Shown one piece after another: positions 15,916-22,520 of a DNA stretch of 31,220 bases (the stretch's first letter is position 1; each line of letters starts with the position of its first letter). Position numbers and translations under genes: made by a program. Source of the DNA: a virus; IMG/VR virus record IMGVR_UViG_3300003324_000946, positions 1 through 31,220 of that record; one strand, 5' to 3'. Under the pieces are notes generated by a model, which had not been told where the DNA came from, did not search any database, and worked only from the letters and a program-made list of their open reading frames with translations.

Positions 15916-16404
15916 TTATTTCTCCAATTTCATGTATTCCTGGTGGGATTCCGGAAGCAGGTTAACGCACCGCTCGGCCAACACACCACCCTTGGCTACA
16001 ATGCCACTCACTTCCAGCAACTTGTTGCTCGTCAAGAAACCATTCTTCTGGTCAAAAGCCCCAAAAACAATCTCCTTGATGCCATTCAAGTACGCTGCGT
16101 GGCTGCACATGGGGCAGGGCTCCACGCAAGAATAAAGTACGCAATCGTTCATGCGTCGTAATTTAGTCTGGGCTGCTTTTCGCAGGACGTTCATTTCCGC
16201 ATGACAGGTGCAATCACGCTCAGAAAATGCTGTATCGTGATCCACGACATACGTGCCGTCCGGCCAAACCAAGACCGCACCAACGGGATTGTCGCCATTC
16301 GCCCTAGCATGCTCGGCCGCTTTGAGGGCAATCTCCATATACTTGGAATCGTTATCGGGGTCCTTGTACCGCTTTGCCACAAATTCTTGGAAATTCATTG
16401 TCAT
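15916..16404 (-). CDS. Cytidine/deoxycytidylate deaminase-fold nucleoside deaminase
   Basis: 162 residues. The zinc-deaminase core is complete: NPVGAVLVWPDG, CHAEMN (zinc His and catalytic Glu) and EPCPMCSHA (PCxxC zinc Cys pair), then GIKEIVFGAFDQKNGF. The EPCPMC form and the aromatic-turn context are closer to guanine/tRNA-adenosine/nucleoside deaminases than to the T4-type dCMP deaminase at 26957, so the two enzymes probably have different substrates; the substrate here is uncertain. ATG at 16404, or a second ATG two codons on. The N-terminus MTMNFQEFVAKRY is capsid-leader-like. It heads its transcript, just after a terminator, and a GTCATAGA inverted repeat (16400-16407/16431-16438) spans the start. 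Confidence 0.85.
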   Translation of the reverse strand: MTMNFQEFVAKRYKDPDNDSKYMEIALKAAEHARANGDNPVGAVLVWPDGTYVVDHDTAFSERDCTCHAEMNVLRKAAQTKLRRMNDCVLYSCVEPCPMCSHAAYLNGIKEIVFGAFDQKNGFLTSNKLLEVSGIVAKGGVLAERCVNLLPESHQEYMKLEK

Positions 16405-16438
16405 AGACTCATCTAGTAAGCGATGACGTATCTATGAC
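16400..16438. repeat. Inverted repeat spanning the deaminase start
   Basis: GTCATAGA at 16400-16407 and its complement TCTATGAC at 16431-16438, 23 bases apart, lie across the start codon and leader of the deaminase gene. It may be an operator or an mRNA stem. An 8-bp repeat is short enough for chance. Confidence 0.4.
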
Positions 16439-16445
16439 AGGCCCC

Positions 16446-16475
16446 TAACTAAAATCGACCGGCTGCCCGGTCGAT
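16446..16475 (-). terminator. Intrinsic terminator
   Basis: On the minus strand a perfect 9-bp GC-rich stem (ATCGACCGG/CCGGTCGAT) with a four-base loop is followed by TTTAGTTAG. It lies 28 bases after the stop of the gene ending at 16504 and isolates the deaminase-dnaJ operon. Confidence 0.8.
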
Positions 16476-16503
16476 CTTGAACGTATTCCGACTTTTCTTG
16501 GAC

Positions 16504-17130
16504 TCAGATGCCGAGTTCATCGGCACGCCTGAGCCAGTAGTCGTCAGAGGTGAACTGGTCTTGCATGTTTTCCATCTCTTGTCGCAGAGACAGGTATTGC
16601 TCGTGAGTGCAGCCCTTACCAGCGGCAAAACTTCCTCCTGCCTCTTGGGCTGCCTGATAGGCGGATGATAACTCGTTCGGGGCCTTCAGCACCTTCTCGT
16701 CCAGATCGATCTTCTCGGTGTGATGTCCGCCGCAATGGGACATATCGAAATAGACGCCCTTCTTCGTCTTCTCATCAACGACCAGGGGATCGTCCACGCC
16801 AATGTGCATCTCGCCGTGGTCGTAGTTCTCAAATAACCAGAACCGGTCGCCCTCTTCCAGTTCCCCGGCTGGAACAAGCAGGTCATGCTTCTTAGCCTCT
16901 CTGATTCGCTGAAGTTTGGGCTTAACCTTCTTGCCGTTGATTTTGTGACCCACAATCGAATAACCGCCACCCTCCATCTTATCGTTGAGCATCAGGAGCC
17001 TCTCCACAAGTGGCCTGGCTTCCTCCGCAATGCTCTGCCAGTGTTCGCCAACTTCATCATTTGCTGTCATTGCCTCGAACACCAGGCGTCCGAAGGTGCC
17101 AATAGTCACTTCCGTCTTGTCATTTTTCAC
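16504..17130 (-). CDS. Protein of unknown function
   Basis: 208 residues from a GTG at 17130 with AAAGGAG seven bases upstream. Alpha/beta protein with a helical N-terminus (GRLVFEAMTANDEVGEHW, EEARPLVERLLMLND), a central beta region (GDRFWLFENYDHGEMHIG) and a His/Cys cluster (DMSHCGGHHTEKID) that could bind a metal. The C-terminus is helical and acidic (LRQEMENMQDQF). It overlaps the upstream 97-residue gene by 11 bases and ends its transcript at a terminator. No family recognised. Confidence 0.75.
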   Translation of the reverse strand: MKNDKTEVTIGTFGRLVFEAMTANDEVGEHWQSIAEEARPLVERLLMLNDKMEGGGYSIVGHKINGKKVKPKLQRIREAKKHDLLVPAGELEEGDRFWLFENYDHGEMHIGVDDPLVVDEKTKKGVYFDMSHCGGHHTEKIDLDEKVLKAPNELSSAYQAAQEAGGSFAAGKGCTHEQYLSLRQEMENMQDQFTSDDYWLRRADELGI

Positions 17131-17413
17131 GTTTGGACTCCTTTAAGAGGTTAATGAGGTCAAACCAGTAGCCGCCCCTCGCCTTCTGAACGGCTTCATC
17201 CACTTCTTTGCGGTAACTGGGCGGCAATGTCATCAGGGCCAAATGGTAGCCGCACCTGCCAGTCTTGGCAATGTTCAGAATATCTTTAGGTATTTCCGGC
17301 GGGCGGACACACTGAGCACACAGCGGCCGTGGAATCATCGACCAACCAGGCCGTTTTGTCCGAAAGGCCCTAATCCACCTCTTGGCCCTGAGTTTGGCGT
17401 TTTTCAGTGTCAT
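17120..17413 (-). CDS. Small basic protein of unknown function
   Basis: 97 residues. ATG at 17413 with AGGT six to seven bases upstream. Strongly basic N-terminus (KNAKLRAKRWIRAFRTKR), a CAQC pair near residue 32 and another Cys at about 54 (GRCGYH), so a small zinc site is possible. The C-terminus is helical (EVDEAVQKARGG, LINLLKESKREK). It overlaps the following gene by 11 bases and starts 19 bases after the membrane-protein stop. No family recognised. Confidence 0.65.
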   Translation of the reverse strand: MTLKNAKLRAKRWIRAFRTKRPGWSMIPRPLCAQCVRPPEIPKDILNIAKTGRCGYHLALMTLPPSYRKEVDEAVQKARGGYWFDLINLLKESKREK

Positions 17414-17432
17414 TGGATTACCTGGGACGTGG

Positions 17433-18233
17433 TTAAATCACGGTCTTGGAAAGGAAATTCTTGGTTGCGGTCCAGGCTTGCTCGGACTGGTAGTGACTGA
17501 TCGGCTTGGTGCTGCTGGCGATCTCGGCCGACCCGAGAACGGTCTCCAAGTCCTGCCAGGTGTTTTGTGCGATCAGCCCAGCCTTGAGAGCCGCCGGCAG
17601 AGGGTTACTGGCCTTATACCAAATACCAGCCTTGAGGCAGAGCATCTTGATCCGCGTCATGATCGCCTTGTGAAGTTGAATAACCGCAAGATCGTCGTGA
17701 TGGCCCTCCATCATCTCCTTCGCACGCTGGAGGGCCATCATCTCGCGGTCAACCAGGCCGTCGATCTTATACGTCCAGTCGTGCCTGGCCAGGTATCGGT
17801 GGACGAGAAAGCTCAGAACAAGCCACATGGTTGTCCAGAACAACAGAATGACTGCCGTGATAATCGGAGCATGGAGACTCCTGTCGGAAATCCAATTGTG
17901 TAGAACAACGTATTTTTCGACAAGCGTGGTCACCCACATGCCCGCATAAAACGGGACGGTCATCACAGCGAGGGCATAGAAAGTGTTGCCGAGGCGTTGA
18001 CCCAGGTTGGACGGGTGTTCCTCCGTCATCCCAGCAGAAAAAAAGTACGTCGCCAGGGCCAGGAAGATGCCGATACTCATAAAAGCGTAAGTGAGCGGGA
18101 TCGTCGCCCCCATGTAGACGAAACTGATGGCGTCAAACTTGGGGTAGAAGGGATGGAGTGCGAACAACGCCCCCAGCAAGCCGAGGGTGAAGTGCATCTT
18201 CTTCTTCATGAAATCATTGTCACCACTGACCAT
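17433..18233 (-). CDS. Four-helix membrane protein with a cytoplasmic C-terminal domain
   Basis: 266 residues from the ATG at 18233 with GGAGG eight to nine bases upstream; the open frame to 18296 overlaps the previous gene and is not used. Membrane helices are at about residues 14-29, 43-66, 83-105 and 122-146; the positive residues after the last helix (HRYLARHDWTYK) place the C-terminal 110 residues in the cytoplasm. That domain is helical (LVDREMMALQRAKEMMEGHH and on). No transporter or enzyme motif is visible. Phage inner-membrane proteins of this sort may remodel host metabolism or membranes; no family recognised. Confidence 0.75.
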   Translation of the reverse strand: MVSGDNDFMKKKMHFTLGLLGALFALHPFYPKFDAISFVYMGATIPLTYAFMSIGIFLALATYFFSAGMTEEHPSNLGQRLGNTFYALAVMTVPFYAGMWVTTLVEKYVVLHNWISDRSLHAPIITAVILLFWTTMWLVLSFLVHRYLARHDWTYKIDGLVDREMMALQRAKEMMEGHHDDLAVIQLHKAIMTRIKMLCLKAGIWYKASNPLPAALKAGLIAQNTWQDLETVLGSAEIASSTKPISHYQSEQAWTATKNFLSKTVI

Positions 18234-18255
18234 AAGTGAGTCCTCCCAACAAGGC

Positions 18256-18816
18256 TTAAGCTGCGTATACGCGGCCCTCGGCATCCTTGACAACAATATG
18301 ACACTTCTTGGGCATTCCTTGGAGAACGACCTTGACCTCGCCGCCAGGGAATCTGGCGTCCATTTCCTCGTTGCACACGGCCATAAGGCGTTCGAGAATG
18401 GCTTTGGCGGATAGCTTCTCGGCGTCGTTGAATTGGGCCGAGTTCTCGCTCCAGCCGGACTTGAGCATCTGCCGACATGGGTAGCAGGCGACCTGTTCCC
18501 AGCCCTTCACGGTAATGAATTTGACGCCGCTGCGGGAACCACACTCTTCGCAGACGTAGTGACTGCTCCGCTCAAGCTCGTAGTACATATCGTCAATAAA
18601 GTCGCTGTAGGGACGGCCCCACACATTGAGGCCACCGTACTTCTGCTTGACGGTGAGGATTTTGAAGCCATCTGGCTTTTCCATACTCCTCAGCTTGTCG
18701 AAAAATTCAACGAGCAGATCGTACCAGCCGTTCCCGCAATCAAAAAGCGGTGGAGATTCAGAGTTGAACAAGTCTGAGTAATTCGCCAGCAGCTGCTTCT
18801 TTAGCTCTTTCTTCAT
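18256..18816 (-). CDS. Zinc-finger protein of a widespread phage type, unknown function
   Basis: 186 residues from the ATG at 18816 with GGAG five bases upstream. The layout matches a protein I recall from many phages: CGNGWYDLL near residue 27, a helix, VKQKYGGLNVW at about 56-66, an acidic helix, then a four-Cys ribbon (CEEC at 89-92, CYPC at 111-114) separated by SGVKFITVKGW. The C-terminal part (EEMDARFPGG, CHIVVKDAEG) is extra. The zinc ribbon suggests nucleic-acid or protein binding. It overlaps the upstream gene by 59 bases out of frame. No assigned function for this family is known to me. Confidence 0.75.
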   Translation of the reverse strand: MKKELKKQLLANYSDLFNSESPPLFDCGNGWYDLLVEFFDKLRSMEKPDGFKILTVKQKYGGLNVWGRPYSDFIDDMYYELERSSHYVCEECGSRSGVKFITVKGWEQVACYPCRQMLKSGWSENSAQFNDAEKLSAKAILERLMAVCNEEMDARFPGGEVKVVLQGMPKKCHIVVKDAEGRVYAA

Positions 18817-19339
18817 CTTGACTCCATCCTGCCCAAGGAGTTGCCGCCCGAACGCGGTCGAAATCACACTTGGGCATTTCAATTTTCTTGATAACAATAG
18901 GGTAAGGCTGTCCCACCTTCATAGCAGGCAGTGCCTTGGCGAGACCAACAATGGCCTCTTCAATGGTGGCGGCGAGCAGAGGTGTCCGGCCAAGAGTAAT
19001 CTCGAAGACCTGGATGGCCTCCTCCGCCATTTTCACGTTGAAATCCTGCATGATCCTGTCCCTGACTGCATCGGCCTTGCACCAATATAAAACCTCGATG
19101 CGGTCATCTGGGTAGGTAGATGTCTTCATGGCAGACTCGTAGCCCCGAAATACGCCGTCCACAAACGCACAAGGGGCGTGCGACAAATAAGGCCCCCCAT
19201 TTGGCCTCGTGACATGCCTGTAGACAAACCAACAATAGTCGGGGTCGTCCTCCACTTTGCTGTCCGTGCGGTAGTCGTAGGGCTGTTCCTCGGAAAATCG
19301 CTTCCAGGGGAACTCGGCCTTCGGCATTTTTGCATCCAT
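18758..19339 (-). CDS. Protein of unknown function
   Basis: 193 residues from the ATG at 19339, with GGGGAGAG about nine bases upstream; the frame is open to 19432, but that would bypass this site. N-terminal part is rich in Trp, Asp and Tyr (FPWKRFSEEQPYDYR, DDPDYCWFVYRHVT), followed by a helical segment and a repeated Ala/Glu tail (EERAKEAAAGELLRL). It overlaps the zinc-finger gene by 59 bases. Its ribosome-site region is a diverged copy of the one before the 71-residue membrane protein. No family recognised. Confidence 0.7.
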   Translation of the reverse strand: MDAKMPKAEFPWKRFSEEQPYDYRTDSKVEDDPDYCWFVYRHVTRPNGGPYLSHAPCAFVDGVFRGYESAMKTSTYPDDRIEVLYWCKADAVRDRIMQDFNVKMAEEAIQVFEITLGRTPLLAATIEEAIVGLAKALPAMKVGQPYPIVIKKIEMPKCDFDRVRAATPWAGWSQDEERAKEAAAGELLRLVQL

Positions 19340-19374
19340 CTCAATAACTCTCCCCGAAGTCGCCGGAATACCCA
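19336..19374 (-). repeat. Diverged copy of a gene tail plus ribosome site
   Basis: Matches 19601-19639 at about 31 of 39 bases, mostly transitions. In the 19601 copy the bases encode the end of the 80-residue protein (YSSDFGEGY) plus the next ribosome site; here an in-frame remnant reads YSGDFGESY and stops one base before the ATG of the next gene. It looks like the relic of a duplicated gene. Confidence 0.7.
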
Positions 19375-19388
19375 ACTGCCACAGCTGC

Positions 19389-19604
19389 TCAAAGTATGGT
19401 GAACGGGCCACCACGGATAACGTAGATGACAAATAACGGCAGGAGGATTGGGGCCAACAGCCAGATCAAAAGCCTGGGCAGCAACTCCCCTGTAATCCAG
19501 TTAGGATTCTTGGTTGTCATCAACCCGCCGAACATGGGTATCGCAGCCAATCCATAACAGATCACCAGGTAGACAGCAGCAAGAATGTAGGCAAGAATCA
19601 CCAT
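19389..19604 (-). CDS. Small two-helix membrane protein
   Basis: 71 residues from the ATG at 19604, GGGGAGGG nine bases upstream; the longer frame to 19733 lies in the overlapping gene. Two membrane helices at about residues 3-27 (ILAYILAAVYLVICYG type) and 44-65 (RLLIWLLAPILLPLFVIY), joined by a short loop with Trp and Asn. Both ends are probably on the same side. Size and topology fit class II holins or small phage membrane proteins, but no specific match. It starts one base after the stop of the upstream gene. Confidence 0.7.
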   Translation of the reverse strand: MVILAYILAAVYLVICYGLAAIPMFGGLMTTKNPNWITGELLPRLLIWLLAPILLPLFVIYVIRGGPFTIL

Positions 19605-19605
19605 C

Positions 19606-19848
19606 TCAGTAGCCCTCCCCGAAATCGCTGGAGTAAACCTGATGTGAGCGTCGGCAGACGGCCGCATGCCAGGCCCGTTCCTCCGTGGAGCACCAGTTGG
19701 ACAGGAATCCGCCGGGAGGGACTTGGCCATCACGAGTAATGGCGTGCGGCGAGACCCTATATTGCGTGCGGCCGTCAGGCAGCGTTCTTGTAAGGACGAC
19801 CGCTGTCCGTAACTTCCAATCCTGCAATAATTCCGGCTTGATGGTCAT
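19606..19848 (-). CDS. Small protein of unknown function
   Basis: 80 residues from the ATG at 19848, which overlaps the stop of the 544-residue gene as ATGA and has GAGGAAGA directly upstream. Mixed beta/alpha (LRTAVVLTRTLPDGRTQYRV, WCSTEERAWHAAVCRR) ending SHQVYSSDFGEGY. A diverged copy of its last nine codons and downstream ribosome site precedes the gene starting at 19339. No family recognised. Confidence 0.7.
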   Translation of the reverse strand: MTIKPELLQDWKLRTAVVLTRTLPDGRTQYRVSPHAITRDGQVPPGGFLSNWCSTEERAWHAAVCRRSHQVYSSDFGEGY

Positions 19849-21479
19849 TCTTCCTCGTCTTGCGGGACAGAGAAATAGGTAAGGAAGAAGCACTTCCCGT
19901 CCTTCTCGCCCAACACTGCTGGGTGGAGGCTGCCAGACTTCACCAAATGAACATCGAGTGACTTCTCAGCCGACTCAGCCGATGGATGAAGTTCGCAGAT
20001 GTCCCCGACTCGAATTACCCACTTCCCCGAGTAGTTGTGCATCTCAGGGGCCAAGCCGACGCCGGGCACAATTACCCAGAATTGGTCAAACAGGGCCTTC
20101 GACAGCATGTCGGGGTGGTCCTCGACTGCCGCAATGATGCCCTTAACATGGTCAGGCATCTCTACCTTGAACTCATGGAGCGGATAAGCCCTCGGCCTGA
20201 AAAGAAAAATATCCGGAATCATGCACGCCTGAACAGTGACCTTGTGGTCACGATTTGGGTCGGCGTCTGGCGACTTGTTGATAGCCTTGTAGGTGCTCTC
20301 CGGCTCCAACCAGAAGGGCGTCTTGGCGAACACTTTTCTCGGGTAAGAAACGCTCCGGTAGTCCTCCTTGAAGTTCGCACCGTGGACCTTGGCCAAGACG
20401 ATGGCAGCATCGAGCATCTTGAGCTTGGTGAAGCCGCAGTATTGCTCGCCCAGGAAGTTTTTGATGATCTCATTTCGCTTGCGAAAGGCACCGGCGAGGC
20501 CAGTCATCATGAGCTCTTCCATCCGTGCCGCCTTCTTTTCGTTCTGGGCAAACGTCTCGTTGTAGGAGTCATTAAGCCTGGAGAACTGGAGAAAACTGCC
20601 CGGATGGTCGTTCCAGTGTTTGGCCTTTTCGAGCCATTCCTTGAGGCCAACGTCTTTGGGCAGCTTCTTGGAACGGACCAGGTCCCGTGCTGCCTGTGTG
20701 CGAAGCGACCTGGTGGGAGGCTTGTAGATCGCTAATCGCACTTCCTTCATGCTTTTCGCCTTGGTGAAAGACTCCTTGAGCAGGGCAAGAACCTTCGTCA
20801 TCGAAGACCCCTGCTCCAGCGAAAGAAGCGTCATAATTTCACGAAGGGTGCTGTTGAACTCGCTGTCGGCCTGAAAACCCAGCCGCAGCAAGTTTTGCAT
20901 GATGGGGTGCCCAAGGTCCACCTCGTCGCAGAAATACTTGAGCTTTGTGGCCATGAACTCGCCGAATGCCGGAATCAGGTCAGCGAGTGGCCTCTCCCTG
21001 ACTTGCTTGATCACGGAATCGTCATAGACGGCCATTTCGTGGGCACTGTCCTTGCACTGACGGTCTACGCCGTCCTGCACGGCCAATTGCACGGCCGCAA
21101 CCTCCCTGGTGATTTCGTTGGCCGCGTTGTCAACAGGTGGCTGCTTCTTGTTAGCCTTAACGATGACCTTGTTGGCCTCGTCCACGACCTGGTTGTTCTC
21201 TGGCATGGGATTCTCTTGTACTGGTTTTGGTTCCGGTGCCTGATTCTTAACGGGGAATTCGTTCAACTCCGGCCACGGCAGGCCGTCGTTCTCATCATTG
21301 GCCAAGGGCTCAATGACTTCCAGCGGTTGCGGGGGAGGGGCTTCAACCGCTGGAAGCAGTTGTGGCTTCCATAACCCCGAACAAGTGGCCTTATTTTCAG
21401 CACGCCTTCCCCGACGCACCTTCTTCATAGCACGGCGGTCGCGTGCCTTCTTTTTCCGCTCCTTGCGGTTGTGGTGCAT
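19845..21479 (-). CDS. Large phage protein of unknown function with a very basic N-terminus
   Basis: 544 residues. ATG at 21479 with GGAAGGG seven bases upstream. Residues 1-30 are extremely basic (RKERKKKARDRRAMKKVRRG), then a Pro/Glu/Asn-rich linker to about residue 110, then a mainly helical middle (about 150-370) and a beta-rich C-terminal region (HKVTVQACMIPDIFLFRPRA, DQFWVIVPGVGL, KWVIRVGDICEL). The basic start suggests DNA or RNA binding, or a cleavable leader of a virion-internal protein. It begins the block that follows IF-3, 33 bases downstream of the infC stop. No family recognised. Confidence 0.75.
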   Translation of the reverse strand: MHHNRKERKKKARDRRAMKKVRRGRRAENKATCSGLWKPQLLPAVEAPPPQPLEVIEPLANDENDGLPWPELNEFPVKNQAPEPKPVQENPMPENNQVVDEANKVIVKANKKQPPVDNAANEITREVAAVQLAVQDGVDRQCKDSAHEMAVYDDSVIKQVRERPLADLIPAFGEFMATKLKYFCDEVDLGHPIMQNLLRLGFQADSEFNSTLREIMTLLSLEQGSSMTKVLALLKESFTKAKSMKEVRLAIYKPPTRSLRTQAARDLVRSKKLPKDVGLKEWLEKAKHWNDHPGSFLQFSRLNDSYNETFAQNEKKAARMEELMMTGLAGAFRKRNEIIKNFLGEQYCGFTKLKMLDAAIVLAKVHGANFKEDYRSVSYPRKVFAKTPFWLEPESTYKAINKSPDADPNRDHKVTVQACMIPDIFLFRPRAYPLHEFKVEMPDHVKGIIAAVEDHPDMLSKALFDQFWVIVPGVGLAPEMHNYSGKWVIRVGDICELHPSAESAEKSLDVHLVKSGSLHPAVLGEKDGKCFFLTYFSVPQDEEE

Positions 21480-21512
21480 GATTACCCTTCCTGACGGAAA
21501 ATAACCGCACTG

Positions 21513-22052
21513 TTACTTCGCACCGTCCCCGCCCTTGACCGGGCGGAATCGGACCTGGAGCCTCTTCTCGTTAAACTTGGGCGGCGACTCAGGGGTGGCA
21601 ACATCCTTGACTGCCTCTGTAATATTGGCAATCACCTGGAAGCCCTGGTCCTTGAACATGATTTCTCGCTTGGAAAAAACACACGTCACCTGCACGCTTC
21701 GCCCTTCGGCGATGAATTTCTTCAGCGAGGCGATCTTGGTGCCTAGGTCGTGCTGGCCGATGACCGGGCGGACCTGGATTTCCTTCATCTTGACGTGCGT
21801 CTGGTTCTTGATCTGCTGCTTCTTGGCCTTGCTTTGCTCAAACCTCCACCTGCCGTAGTCACGGATGTCGCAAACCGGCGGGGCGGCATGTGGGGCGATC
21901 TCGACCAAGTCGAGGCCGGCGTCCATTGCCTTTTGCTGAGCCTCCCGCAGGGGCATGATTCCCAGGGCCTGACCGTCCATAGTGACCCGAACCACCGGGG
22001 CAGTGATCGCACGGTTCACGCGAATACGCTGCTCGCGAGATTGAGCTTTAAT
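21513..22052 (-). CDS. infC: Translation initiation factor IF-3, with an apparent AUU start codon
   Basis: 179 residues if begun at ATT (22052-22050). IF-3 binds the 30S subunit, blocks 50S joining and rejects non-canonical start codons. Both domains are present: N-domain (RVNRAITAPVVRV, GIMPLREAQQKAMDAGLDLV, DYGRWRFEQSKAKKQQ) and C-domain (KEIQVRPVIGQHDLGTKI, FIAEGRSVQVTCVFSKREI). The usual annotation would start at GTG 22019, but that removes the conserved SREQRIRVN lead-in and has no ribosome site. The ATT is in frame, has AAAGGAG with a seven-base spacer, and an in-frame stop (TAG) lies just upstream with no ATG, GTG or TTG between. AUU is the start codon of Escherichia coli infC and is the basis of its autoregulation. 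The upstream stop codon TAA overlaps the ATT. Confidence 0.9.
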   Translation of the reverse strand: MKAQSREQRIRVNRAITAPVVRVTMDGQALGIMPLREAQQKAMDAGLDLVEIAPHAAPPVCDIRDYGRWRFEQSKAKKQQIKNQTHVKMKEIQVRPVIGQHDLGTKIASLKKFIAEGRSVQVTCVFSKREIMFKDQGFQVIANITEAVKDVATPESPPKFNEKRLQVRFRPVKGGDGAK

Positions 22053-22356
22053 TGAAGTTCTCCTTTTCTACTATGTCTGGTTCGACGTATCGGAACATCG
22101 GACTTGTACCCAAAGACCAGGCAACACGCAAGGTATCCTCCGGCGGCACAACGGCTTCAAAGACCCCGTAGTGGAAAGTTTCGTACTCGATCTTGCACCC
22201 GGCTTTCACGAGGGCGTTGTACGCCGTCTTGTGTGCCACCCCACGCCTCAAAGCGACGTGAAGTCTACCGGGGCGGTAAGTGATGTGTTTTCCTTTCCAC
22301 AAAGCCTCACGAAGAGGCTGTTCCGTTGTTTCGCTTGCGGCAATTGGAATCGCCAT
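22048..22356 (-). CDS. Stand-alone protein resembling a subtilase propeptide (I9/fervidolysin-prodomain type)
   Basis: 102 residues, ATG at 22356; the nearest AGGA is far (about 14 bases). After a variable start (MAIPIAASETTEQPLREALW), residues about 28-95 follow the pattern of S8-peptidase prodomains: LHVALRRGV, a helix (AYNALVKAGCKIEY), FHYGVFEAVVPPED, a second helix (LRVAWSLGTSP), then FRYVEPDIV, where the VEPD ending is typical of the prodomain just before the mature protease. No protease domain follows: the gene stops and infC begins at the overlapping ATT. A free prodomain could fold a phage protease in trans or inhibit a host subtilase. The call rests on pattern recognition. Confidence 0.55.
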   Translation of the reverse strand: MAIPIAASETTEQPLREALWKGKHITYRPGRLHVALRRGVAHKTAYNALVKAGCKIEYETFHYGVFEAVVPPEDTLRVAWSLGTSPMFRYVEPDIVEKENFN

Positions 22357-22520
22357 TCAGTCAAACCGTTCCTGAAAACTTACGTAAACCTAGAAGGTAC
22401 AAAACCACCCAGATTTCCCGTTCCATTCCTGCTGCACACGAGACAGTTTCACCCAAGGTACGCCCTCAAGCCAGAGCCATCTCTTCTTCGCAGGCATTTA
22501 TCGTTTCCGTCGAACTGACG
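22357..22520 (-). ncRNA. Possible omega RNA/right end of the TnpB element
   Basis: TnpB proteins use a guide RNA made from the 3' end of their gene and the transposon right end. Here 109 bases lie between the tnpB stop and the next gene, with a segment AGCAGGAATGGGAACGGG on the minus strand resembling the GAAGCAGGAA stretch often seen after tnpB, and the palindrome TTACGTAA at about 22381-22388. The exact scaffold/guide boundary cannot be drawn by eye. Confidence 0.3.

Noticed and set aside
18817-18897. Extended start of the zinc-finger phage protein
   Set aside because: The ATG at 18816 has GGAG at correct spacing and fits the family's usual start; the extra residues lie in the preceding gene.
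22017-22019. GTG as the IF-3 start
   Set aside because: It drops the conserved SREQRIR lead-in and lacks a ribosome site; the ATT at 22052 fits both.
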